This document shows positions 1-10,162 of a stretch of DNA of 64,000 nucleotides, piece by piece (position 1 is the stretch's first letter; each line of letters begins with the position of its first letter). Made by a program: the position numbers and the translations under genes. The notes under the pieces were generated by a model, which was not told the DNA's origin, did no database searches, and worked only from the letters and a program-made list of their open reading frames with translations. Source of the stretch: Archivesica marissinica (Eukaryota > Mollusca > Bivalvia > Venerida > Vesicomyidae). The stretch is from the NCBI GenBank assembly GCA_014843695.1, contig CM026387.1, positions 75,280,243 to 75,344,242 on the forward strand, written 5' to 3'.

Positions 1-437
1 TATCTATGCTTGTCTGCTAGGTTGGTGTAACTATTTGTACCTAGTACTAGTGTCTGTAAAACAGATGATGTTTAACAATGTGAATCTGTATGATTGTCTG
101 AAGATAGCTAAAATACAAAAGTCCATGCATCCGCGGAGGAATACGAAACACAAACAGTGGAAAATAAAATCTTTAACTGAGAAAACACACAATCGTTCAT
201 TGGAAATCATAAAGATATATGGAGGTCCACTGATAGCTGGGACAGACTAGACACCACTAATTACCAAACTACATACATTTCAAGAACCTATTGTTTGCCA
301 TTCTTTGAGCAGACATGCTGTTATTGTAGAACACTGTTCCCAATTCAAGAGCAGTCATAGCAAACATCTCTACACAGTTTTCTAAAGATACATTATTCTT
401 GCATTGCCGAGATGTACATTTTCATTGTATTATGCCC
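1..437. other. Non-repetitive sequence, no gene recognised
   Basis: This stretch precedes the first array. A 71-codon open frame at 35-250 has no recognisable motif. By position it is probably intron of the BTB-BACK gene, whose first visible exon starts at 1233; I see no BTB N-terminal exon here. Confidence 0.4.
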
Positions 438-439
438 CT

Positions 440-1222
440 ATCTCTTTGAGACATACTTGAATGATAATGTACCTGTTTGAAGGAGACATAATTGAATGTA
501 CATGTACCTGTTTAAAGGAGACATAATTGAATGTACATGTACCTGTTTAAAGGAGACATAATTGAATGATAATGTACCTGTTTGAAGGAGACATAATTGA
601 ATGTACCTGTTTAAAGGAGACATAATTGAATGATAATGTACCTGTTTGAAGGAGACATACTTGAATGTACATGTACCTGTTTGAAGGAGACATAATTGAA
701 TGTACATGTACCTGTTTGAAGGAGACATAATTGAATGTACATGTACCTGTTTAAAGGAGACATAATTGAATGATAATGTACCTGTTTAAAGGAGACATAA
801 TTGAATGTGCATGCACCTGTTTAAACGAGACATAATTGAATGTGCATGCACCTGTTTAAACGAGACATAATTGAATGATAATGTACCTGTTTAAAGGAGA
901 CATAATTGAATGATAATGTACCTGTTTAAAGGAGACATAATTGAATGTGCATGCACCTGTTTAAAGGAGACATAATTGAATGATAATGTACCTGTTTAAA
1001 GGAGACATAATTGAATGTGCATGCACCTGTTTAAACGAGACATAATTGAATGTACATGTTTAAAGGAGACATAATTGAATGTACATGTTTAAAGGAGACA
1101 TAATTGAATGTACATGCACCTGTTTAAAGGAGACATAATTGAACGTACATGTTTAAAGGAGACATAATTGAATGTACATGTACCTGTTTAAAGGAGACAT
1201 AATTGAATGTACATGTACCTGG
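440..1222. repeat. Minisatellite, about 36-bp unit
   Basis: About 23 copies of a unit reading cctgtttaaaggagacataa followed by ttgaatgtacatgtac. Variants have gataatgta, gtgcatgca or a shortened 29-bp form. The array ends about 10 bases before the AG acceptor of the BTB exon at 1233. The 96-codon minus-strand open frame at 438-728 is a by-product of the repeat. Confidence 0.95.
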
Positions 1223-1232
1223 TTTATTTTAG

Positions 1233-1331
1233 AGCCATGTTGAATGAGGAGAGATGGAGGGAGGCTGGTCAACCGGAGATCAAACTGACTGAGGAGGAGG
1301 AATGTGTGCCAGTCTTTTCTCTCTTCCTAAG
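1233..1331 (+). CDS. BTB-BACK protein (BTBD17-like), internal exon encoding the end of the BTB domain
   Basis: The exon follows ttattttag and ends before gtaagc. It starts with one base that completes a codon; the frame then reads AMLNEERWREAG, a GQPEIKLTEEEE segment and CVPVFSLFL, and it ends with AG of a split Arg codon. This is the second half of a BTB/POZ fold: the usual F-x-AML, then the acidic beta strand, then V-F-x-x-F-L. The next exon starts with A, making AGA, and continues YIYTG as BTB domains do. The first half of the BTB domain must be in exons before the window. The family resemblance to BTBD17 comes from the BTB-BACK order and the long C-terminal part and is an inference. Confidence 0.82.
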
Positions 1332-1510
1332 GTAAGCATGACAGTCTAGAATGCATGTCTGGGAAACAGAATGGTCGATCAGAAATCTAACAGGAAGAAT
1401 ATGTACCACTCTTCTCTCTTCCTATGGTATTCATAGAATATATTTGGCTCAGCTGCCCTGTAATGAGGTAGTGTGATCAACTGTTTGTCCGTCCATCAAC
1501 TATTGCATTG

Positions 1511-1752
1511 TGTGGAGCCTCCGTGGTGTAATGGATAGTCAAGCGGTAGCGGTCGTACTCGAGAGGTAGGAAGTTTGAGCCCCACCAGAACCATGATGGT
1601 TGTGTCCTTGGGCAAAGACACTTAAATCTACATTGCCTCTTCTCTCTCCCTCATGGCGATGGATTCCATCAGGAATGAGGTCTCGAGAGTGATTAAACTA
1701 ACGTTGTAAGAACTTGTTTCGTAATCAAGCTAACAGACAGTTGTATAAACTA
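1511..1752 (+). mobile_element. SINE family A, divergent head subfamily
   Basis: The tRNA-like head carries a B box (aagtttgagcccc). The body reads ctcttctctctccctcatgg, then ggattccatcaggaatgagg, and the tail has cttgtttcgtaatc. The body and tail match the copy at 2377, but the head differs and contains a short internal duplication (gtagcggtcgta). It lies in the BTB gene intron. Confidence 0.8.
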
Positions 1753-2112
1753 ACGCAGTAACACGTCTAGTGTTCCATATATTTTGTTCGAACTGGTTAC
1801 AAGTTATCATTCATCGAAAGTTTTGTTCCTTTCCATAATAGGCTATTTCCATAAACCTTGGTTACTGGTACTAGATCAAATTAAGTCAAATCCGTAAAAG
1901 TAAAATACAGTTTGACCTGATTTTGTTGAAATTTGGTCACAAATTACATTTTGACGATAGCTTGGTTCCTTTCTATTAAAAACTTTAAAATTAAACAATA
2001 ACCATAAACATTGTTACTTAAATTTAGGTTTCTAGTTAAAATCACATTTATCATACCGCAACATCTGGTTAGAGAACAACAGTAAAAACAAAGGATAATA
2101 ACTAAAAGGACT
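1753..2112. other. Intron sequence of the BTB gene, nothing recognised
   Basis: AT-rich sequence between a SINE and a MITE, inside the intron from 1332 to 3196. I see no open frame or repeat structure. Confidence 0.5.
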
Positions 2113-2114
2113 TA

Positions 2115-2292
2115 CAGTCAAACCTGTCTTAAGCAGCCAGCCAAGGGAGTCACAGAAAGTGGCTGCTTAGCACAGGTGGCTGCTTAATAGAGGTCAAATG
2201 TATAATAAAACAGCATATTGGGAATCTGGAAACTGGCTGCTTAATATAGGTTGGCTGCTTAATAGAGGTGACCACTAACACAGGTTTGACTG
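2115..2292. mobile_element. TIR MITE, Tc1/mariner type, copy 1
   Basis: It begins cagtcaaacctgtctt and ends with the complementary acacaggtttgactg, bounded by TA on both sides. Internal ggctgcttaa motifs recur in both orientations. A second member with the same termini lies at 57812-58002. The TA target and the size suggest a non-autonomous Tc1/mariner derivative; no transposase is present. Confidence 0.75.
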
Positions 2293-2376
2293 TACATCTG
2301 TTTGTGAAGAGTAATTTTATGTTCATGGAATCTAGTAAAACTATTCCAATATTACTTCTTACATTAACCATTTACT

Positions 2377-2616
2377 CGTGGAAGTCGTGATAGCGCAGTG
2401 GATGCGCGTTCACTTCAGGTGCAAAAGGTCCGGAGTTCGAGCCCCACTGGAGCCGTTACGATTGTGCCCTTAGGCAAGGCATTTAAATTCCACGTTGCCT
2501 CTTCTCTCTCCCTCGTGGCGATGGATTCCATCAGGAATGAGGTCTCGAGAGTGATTTATATAAGTTGAAATAACTTGTTTCGCAATCGAGCTAACATAAA
2601 TTTGTATAAACTAAAC
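2377..2616 (+). mobile_element. SINE family A, full length
   Basis: The tRNA-derived head has an A box (tgatagcgcagtggatgcg) and a B box (ggagttcgagcccc). It is followed by the ctctctccctcgtggcgatg body and the shared tail with acttgtttcgcaatcgagc. It is flanked by a 12-bp target site duplication, taaccatttact, at 2365-2376 and 2617-2628. The other copies are at 9295, 26041, 39550 and 60568. Confidence 0.9.
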
Positions 2617-2830
2617 TAACCATTTACTTCACAATAGAAGAACCCGATTACTCATTTTATCTCCTTACTGCTGATAAGCAATAGGCACATAGTACTACAT
2701 ACTCAAATCTATGTGAACAGATAATTACCTGGAACAGCGGCTACACATATATGTGGGAAGCCATAATGTTGTAATGGCGTTTATGTGGAGTAAAAGGATA
2801 AGAGACTTGCCAGCAATTCATGACGTTACT

Positions 2831-3124
2831 ACAGACAGATCTGTAGTCCAGTGGTTAACACGCTGGACTAGTAATCCAGGGATCGCAGGTTCGATCCCCC
2901 GTCTGACCCTAATAAAATTAACAGTCTTTCAAATGGGACTTTAAACCGAGGTCTCGTGTCCGTGCTGTATACACTGTGCACTTAAAAAGAACCAGGAGAT
3001 TCTGGAATGGGTCTCTGTCTGTATCATTGCACTATCTTCCAAAAATCTAAAATGACCAATCTCTTCAGGAGGCGTCGCTCATATGGGCAACCGGTAGCGA
3101 CGATAAATAAACGTAAAACACACA
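2831..3124 (+). mobile_element. SINE family B, tRNA-Thr-derived, full length
   Basis: The head folds as a tRNA: A box ctgtagtccagtggttaac, anticodon stem CTGGA/TCCAG with loop CTAGTAA (anticodon AGT, as in tRNA-Thr), then the B box aggttcgatccc. The body and tail contain ggcgtcgctcatatgggcaa and gacgataaataaacgtaaa. Imperfect flanking copies, atgacgttact at 2820 and atgactttact at 3125, may be the target duplication. Five further copies lie in this window. Confidence 0.9.
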
Positions 3125-3196
3125 ATGACTTTACTGCATGTGCTACTACTACATGTATTATTTTTTACGGTCATTAAGGAAATATTCTTCTTTCAG

Positions 3197-4277
3197 ATAC
3201 ATCTACACCGGTTCAGTAGGTCTCACTACTGACAACGTTCTACCCATCCTGTTACTAGCCGACAAATACAGCATTCCCTCTCTGGGCGAGGCATGTGTAG
3301 AGTACATGACCCGCCACATCGTAGAATCCCCCGACACAAACCGTACACTCTCATGGTACCAGTACTCAAAGATGACCGCGAACGATCTCCTGGTGGATAA
3401 ATGCCGCAAATTCATCCTCTCAAATTTTGACATAATTCTGAAAACTGCAGATTGGATGGAACTTTCAAGAGCAGAAGTAGTGGAATTTTTATCGAGTAGT
3501 GATCTGGTTGTAGATAATGAGTTCGAGCTGTGGCAGAGATTGGAGAAATGGCTGTTAAGCGAAAATAATCAACCAGAGATGGCCGAAAATATCCAACTAG
3601 TCATCCCGCTCCTGCGATTCAAAATGATACAGCCAAAGCACCTGTTGGAGATTGAGAAATCAAGTCTGTACGAAGACCATAAGGAGATCTTCTCGGAGAA
3701 GTTAAATGCTGCATACCGCCACCACTCACTGATCATGGACGAGGTACAACGCCACAACCGAGACGAGAGATTCCGTAATTATACTTCGTCTGTCTACGGA
3801 TTATGCATCGATCTCTCCCTTCTTCATTACAATTATGTGGAAAAGTTTGAAAGCAAAATCTACCACAGGGTCAATATTCCCATTGACATCGTCGCCTCGT
3901 CCAATCAAAATAACCTGAAAGACATACAATTTGAGGTAGTGTTCTGGCCTAAAGGTCCATTCAAAACATTCAGTTGGTATGGCTATATATCGGAAAACGC
4001 AACCCTATCGGTGAAGATGATCTCGAAAAATATGCCTGCAATAAATGCTTCCCTGTCTCTGATACTCTTTGGGATCAGGAATTCTGTGAAGTACGTTGCG
4101 TTTTCATACAACAATACCCACAAGTTTACCGTGGGATCCGGTCTGTTCACAGAAGACAACATTGTGTCTTTACAGCAACTTACTGCGGACAACTCTCCAT
4201 ACATTGTTAATGGAAATCTCGAGGCGAAACTATTCATCAAAATACAAGATCTGGAATGGGGAGACGAGAGGCAGTAA
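3197..4277 (+). CDS. BTB-BACK protein (BTBD17-like), last exon
   Basis: The exon follows the acceptor ttcttctttcag and its first base A completes AGA (Arg) with the previous exon. It encodes 359 residues and stops with TAA. The order is: end of the BTB domain (YIYTGSVGLTTDNVLPILLL, then ADKYSIPSLGEACVEYM); a BACK domain with WYQYSKM, NFDIILKTADWMELSRAEVV and FELWQRLEKWLL; and a C-terminal beta-rich region with FEVVFWPKGPFKTFSWYGY and NASLSLILFG. Proteins of this layout include BTBD17 and LGALS3BP-type proteins. A role as Cullin-3 adaptor or secreted protein cannot be decided because the N terminus is outside the window. An open frame continues upstream to 3138 but is intronic. The polyadenylation signal is at 4460. 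Together with the first exon, 392 residues are visible, which leaves roughly 80-100 missing. Confidence 0.9.
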
Positions 4278-4459
4278 TTAAATAATTACTGTAGACCGTG
4301 TATTTTGTTGTTTTAACGGAAGTGATTACTGTGCGTACGTAAACATATTGTGCAATATTCAATTTTGACTTTGTATTAAGACATTGTTATTGATAATGTC
4401 ATTTGATTTGATAATGTCATTTGATTTCTACTCTGTATCGCTTTTTATTTTGCTTAAGT

Positions 4460-4465
4460 AATAAA
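4460..4465 (+). terminator. Polyadenylation signal of the BTB gene
   Basis: AATAAA lies 183 bases after the stop codon, in AT-rich 3' UTR sequence. Confidence 0.65.
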
Positions 4466-4659
4466 ATGGTCATGTTAGCAAATGTGATTTTGATATTTAA
4501 TTCAAAATATATCTTACTACTTTGATGGAGCAAAAGATGCGACGCCAAACTTCAACAGTGCAAAATATAGAACTTGCATCATGCAGCTGTCCACGATGTG
4601 AAATTGCTTCATTCGCCTGTCCACGGTGTTCAAAATAATGTGTACCTGTAGCGCAGCCC

Positions 4660-5809
4660 ATCCACTATTATGGATAGCTAGTTATTTCCAATGATTAGTA
4701 CACAACGATTATGAATAGCTTCATTGTATATATTACCCCACCCCTATGACTTAATGCACAACTATTGTGGATAGCTTCATTATATATATTACCCCACCCC
4801 CATGACTTAGTGCACAACTATTGCGGATAGCTTCATTGTATATATTACCCCACCCCCATGATTTAGTACAAAACTATTGTGGATAGCTTCATTGTATATA
4901 TTACCCCACCCCCATGATTTAGTACACAACTATTGTGGATAGCTTCATTGTATATATTACCCCACCCCATGCTTTAGTGCACAACTATTATGAATAGCTT
5001 CATTGTATATATTACCCCACCCCCATGACTTAGTACAAAACTATTATGGATAGCTTCATTGTATATATTACCCCACCCCCATGATTTAGTACACAACTAT
5101 TGTGGATAGCTTCATTGTATATATTACCCCACCCCCATGATTTAGTACACAACTATTGTGGATAGCTTCATTGTATATATTACCCCACCCCCATGATTTA
5201 GTACACAACTATTTGGATAGCTTCATTGTATATATTACCCCACCCCCATGATTTAGTGCACAACTATTGTGGATAGCTTCATTGTATATATTAACCCACC
5301 CCCATGATTTAGTACACAACTATTTTGATAGCTTCATTGTATATATTACCCCACCCCCATGATTTAGTACACAACTATTGTGGATAGCTTCATTGTATAT
5401 ATTACCCCACCCCCATGATTTAGTACACAACTATTGTGGATAGCTTCATTGTATATATTACCCCACCCCCATGATTTAGTACACAACTATTGTGGATAGC
5501 TTCATTGTATATATTACCCCACCCCCATGATTTAGTACACAACTATTGTGGATAGCTTCATTGTATATATTACCCACCTCCATGATTTAGTACACAACTA
5601 TTATGAATAGCTTCATTGTATATATTACCCCACCCCCATGATTTAGTACACAACTATTGTGCATAGCGTCATTGTATATATTACCCCACCCCCCATGATT
5701 TAGTACACAACTATTGTGGATAGCTTCATTGTATATATTACCCCACCCCCATGATTTAGTACACAACGATTATGAATAGCTTCATTGTATATATTACCCC
5801 ACCCCCATG
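4660..5809. repeat. Minisatellite, 56-bp unit
   Basis: About 20 copies of a unit made of atgatttagtacacaactat, tgtggatagcttcattgtat and atattaccccaccccc. The first copies are the most diverged; the later ones are nearly identical. The array runs into an N gap, so its true length is unknown. Confidence 0.95.
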
Positions 5810-6809
5810 NNNNNNNNNNNNNNNNNNNNNNNNNNNNNNNNNNNNNNNNNNNNNNNNNNNNNNNNNNNNNNNNNNNNNNNNNNNNNNNNNNNNNNNNNNN
5901 NNNNNNNNNNNNNNNNNNNNNNNNNNNNNNNNNNNNNNNNNNNNNNNNNNNNNNNNNNNNNNNNNNNNNNNNNNNNNNNNNNNNNNNNNNNNNNNNNNNN
6001 NNNNNNNNNNNNNNNNNNNNNNNNNNNNNNNNNNNNNNNNNNNNNNNNNNNNNNNNNNNNNNNNNNNNNNNNNNNNNNNNNNNNNNNNNNNNNNNNNNNN
6101 NNNNNNNNNNNNNNNNNNNNNNNNNNNNNNNNNNNNNNNNNNNNNNNNNNNNNNNNNNNNNNNNNNNNNNNNNNNNNNNNNNNNNNNNNNNNNNNNNNNN
6201 NNNNNNNNNNNNNNNNNNNNNNNNNNNNNNNNNNNNNNNNNNNNNNNNNNNNNNNNNNNNNNNNNNNNNNNNNNNNNNNNNNNNNNNNNNNNNNNNNNNN
6301 NNNNNNNNNNNNNNNNNNNNNNNNNNNNNNNNNNNNNNNNNNNNNNNNNNNNNNNNNNNNNNNNNNNNNNNNNNNNNNNNNNNNNNNNNNNNNNNNNNNN
6401 NNNNNNNNNNNNNNNNNNNNNNNNNNNNNNNNNNNNNNNNNNNNNNNNNNNNNNNNNNNNNNNNNNNNNNNNNNNNNNNNNNNNNNNNNNNNNNNNNNNN
6501 NNNNNNNNNNNNNNNNNNNNNNNNNNNNNNNNNNNNNNNNNNNNNNNNNNNNNNNNNNNNNNNNNNNNNNNNNNNNNNNNNNNNNNNNNNNNNNNNNNNN
6601 NNNNNNNNNNNNNNNNNNNNNNNNNNNNNNNNNNNNNNNNNNNNNNNNNNNNNNNNNNNNNNNNNNNNNNNNNNNNNNNNNNNNNNNNNNNNNNNNNNNN
6701 NNNNNNNNNNNNNNNNNNNNNNNNNNNNNNNNNNNNNNNNNNNNNNNNNNNNNNNNNNNNNNNNNNNNNNNNNNNNNNNNNNNNNNNNNNNNNNNNNNNN
6801 NNNNNNNNN
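5810..6809. other. Assembly gap of 1000 N
   Basis: The run is exactly 1000 N, so this is a conventional size and not a measured one. The left edge is the 56-bp array and the right edge is a truncated SINE B. Confidence 0.99.
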
Positions 6810-7044
6810 CGCCTCCTGAAGAGATTAGTCATTTTAGAGTTTTGGAGGATAGTGCAATGATACAGACCCATTCCAGAGTCTCCTCTGGTTATTTTACATG
6901 CACGGTGTAAAGCACCGACACGAGAGCTTGGTTTAACGTCGCATCTGAAAGACTGTTCATTTTATTATGGATAGACGTGGGATCAAACCTGTGATCCCTG
7001 GATTACCAGTCCAGCGTGTTATCACTGGACTACAGATGTGTCTG
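6810..7044 (-). mobile_element. SINE family B, truncated by the gap
   Basis: Reads cgcctcctgaagagattagt, then tccagagtctcctctggtta, then the complement of the tRNA-Thr-like head ending ctggactacagatgtgtctg. The tail is lost in the gap. Confidence 0.88.
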
Positions 7045-7261
7045 GGTTTTTTTAATCAGCGTGTATTATATACCGGTAATTATAGTCGTGCAAACTTGAA
7101 ATGTGATATTTATTATATATGATATATATATATATATCTGTTTGTCCATCAGTCCATCACATGTCAGTTACACTTGTTTTGTAAACCCATTGAATGATGT
7201 TGAACAAATTGTTCATCGAATAGAGTTGATATGCGGAGCACAGCATTTAACCACACAATTC
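7045..7261. other. Spacer, nothing recognised
   Basis: Unique AT-rich sequence with a short (ta)n run, before the 20-bp array. No gene is supported. Confidence 0.4.
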
Positions 7262-8905
7262 AAGGTAACCAACAGTCAGTCAAGATCATCCGTAGCCAGT
7301 CAAGGTCACCAGTAGCCAGTCATGGTCACCGGTAGACAGTCATGGTTACCAGTAGCCAGTCAAGGTCACCAGTAGCCAGTCAAGGTCACCAGTAGACAGT
7401 CATGGTCACCAGTAGACAGTCATGGTCACTAGTAGCCAGTCATGATCACCAGTAGCCAGTCAAAGTCACCAGTAGCCAGTCAAGGTCACCAGTATCCAGT
7501 CAAGGTCACCAATAGACAGTCATGGTCACCAGTAGCCAGTCATGGTCACCAGTAGCAGTCAAGGACACCAGTAGACAATCATGGTCACTAGTAGACAGTC
7601 ATGGTCACCAGTAGCCAGTCAATGTCATCAGTAGCCAGTCATGGTCACCAGTAGCCAGTCATGGTCACCAGTAGCCAGTCATGGTCACCAGTAGACAGTC
7701 ATGGTCACCGGTAGCCAGCCAAGGTCACCAGTAGCCAGTCAAGGTCACCAGTAGCCAGTCATGGTCACCAGTAGCCAGTCATGGTCACCTGTAGCCAGTC
7801 AACGTCACCAGTAGCCAGTTATGGTCACCAGTAGCCAGTCATGGTCACCTGTAGCCAGTCAACGTCACCAGTAGCCAGTTATGGTCACATTTAGGCAGCT
7901 GTGGCGACCAGTAGGTAGCCATGGTCACCAGTAGACAGTCGATGTCAAAAGTTGACGGTTGATGTCACCAGTAGACATTCAATGTCACCAGTAAACAGTC
8001 ACGGTCACACGTAGACCATCACTATCACCAGTAGACAGTCAATGTCACCAGTGGACTGTCAATGTCACCAATTACATATATATGAGTTATCAGTCAATGT
8101 CACCGGTTGGCAATCGATGTTATAAGGTAACCTGTATACACTCAAGGTCATAAGTAGACGGTCAATGTTACCAGAAGACATAATGTTACCCGTAGACAGT
8201 CAATGTCACCAGTAGATAATCAAGGCCTCAATTTACAGTCAATAGCACATGTCGACAGTCAAGGTCACCAGCATACAGCCAATTTCACATGAAGACAGTT
8301 AATGTCACCAGTAGACAATCAAGGTCGCCATTGGACAAACAAGATCACCAGTAGACAGTCAATGTCACCAGTAGACAATCAATGTCACCAGTAGAAGTCA
8401 ATGTCACATGTACATAGACAGTCGATGTCACCAGTATACAGTCAAAGTTACCAATAGGTTGTCAATGTCACTAGTAAACAGTCAATATCACCAGGAAACA
8501 GTCATCGTCACTAGTTGACAGTCAATGTCACCAATAGAAAATCAAGGTCACATGTACGTAGACAGTCGACGTCACCAGTATACAGACACAGTTCCCAATA
8601 TACTGTCAATGTCGACAGTCAATGTTACCGGTGTACTGTAAATGTCATGAAATAGACACTCAGTGTCACCAGTAGACAAACAATGGCACCTATATAAGTC
8701 AAGGTTACCAATAGACTGTCAATGTCACATATAGACATACAAGGTCGCCAGTAGACAGTCAATATCACCAATATCACCAGTATACAGTCAATGTAACCAA
8801 TAGAAGACAATGTCACCAGTATGTTGTCAATGTCGCCAGTAGACAGTCAATGTCGCCAGTATACAGTCAATATCACCAGAATACAGTCAATGTCACGAGT
8901 TCCTA
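7262..8905. repeat. Minisatellite, 20-bp unit
   Basis: About 80 copies of caccagtagccagtcatggt and its variants. The copies are regular to about 7900 and then drift steadily (agtagacagtcaatgtcacc and more divergent forms). One half is young and the other decayed, so growth has been one-sided. Confidence 0.95.
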
Positions 8906-9294
8906 ACGGCGAGTGTTAATACTATCGGTTGATGTCAAAAATTAGATATCCATGTCTCATCAAGTTGAACAGTAATCAAGCATGCAGACGTTGTTTGTAG
9001 ATTCTGTCGAGCGTCGCAGTTTGCCCTCTATTCACGTTACTCGGTCGCGCAGAGACATGCAAAATAAATCCCCACTCACTGAACTGTATATCTAACTGGC
9101 ACCGTGATTAACATTACAGTCTAGTCCTTTCTCAACAATATTACCTGGTTCGACCCCAGTCTCTCAAGCTAGCACAGCACACACAGTTCGCCCCATGCAA
9201 CCCCATCCGGCAAATAGTACATACAACCAAGCGCGAACATAAATTAATACTCACAGTCTATTATTTTCGATTTTCGTGTTCCTTTTTTATTTTT
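8906..9294. other. Spacer, nothing recognised
   Basis: Unique sequence between the 20-bp array and a SINE. There is no coding signal. Confidence 0.4.
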
Positions 9295-9514
9295 AATACA
9301 AATTTATTTTAGCTCGATTGCGAAACAAGTTCTTACAACTTATATTAATCACTCTTGAGACCACATTCCTGATGGAATCCATCGCCACGAGGGAGAGAGA
9401 AGAGGCAACGTGGAATCTAAATGCCTTGCCTAAGGGCACAATCGTAACGGCTCCAGCTGGGGCTCGAACTTCGCACCTGGAGCGAACGCGCATCCACTGC
9501 GCTATCACGACTTC
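9295..9514 (-). mobile_element. SINE family A
   Basis: The copy reads gctcgattgcgaaacaagtt, then ccatcgccacgagggagaga, then the complement of the B box (gggctcgaactt) and of the head ending gcgctatcacgacttcc. The open frames over it in both directions are SINE sequence. Confidence 0.9.
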
Positions 9515-10162
9515 CTTTGGATCATATCAATGTACGGACATTGTGTTGTATCGGGTTACATAGAGTGAATGTCACGTGTTAAAACTTGTTTCGCTACCAT
9601 CGTAATACTATCTTGCACCGTCTATGCAATAAAAATAAATCGTAATATTTCCTCTAATGCTTGAAGCATCTAAAAAGAAAATGATCGCGGTAAGATTTTC
9701 TATCGATCGTCGGACGAAATGTTTCATGTTAGTTGACATTTCAAGCATTCGTTTCGTATCTCCCATCTCGCCTTTCCCTATACACCAACAATATTAGAGA
9801 TATCGGTGATTGTTCGTGCGATATGTACCCGCACGCGCTCCGGTTATCGCCCCATTCATCTGGTTATCTCCTTGTTTTATCTAAGGAAAGGTTTATCTCC
9901 CCTTTTAATCTAACGCCAATCGAATTGTGTTCTTTATTGGATGTGACTGCCATGGTAACGCGATTATCTTGATATTGATTGGGTAGTTTTTGCTATAAAA
10001 CAGCTTAACAAACGTACATTATGGTGAATTAACTGTTTAGATAACACAGACTTAATTGAACTGTCCTCGTTGTGCACGTAATATTATTTACATGTTGCGA
10101 TTCACTTTCGTTCTTTGCTTCCCAGCCACAACTCGCGTGCACATATAACGTCAGCCTTATTG
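9515..10162. other. Spacer before the large array, nothing recognised
   Basis: Unique sequence. A 79-codon open frame at 9733-9972 has no motif and no splice context, so I do not call it. Confidence 0.4.

Noticed and set aside
2831..2902. A tRNA-Thr gene
   Set aside because: The cloverleaf is the head of SINE B: it is followed by the family body and tail and is repeated elsewhere with them. No terminator of T residues follows the head.
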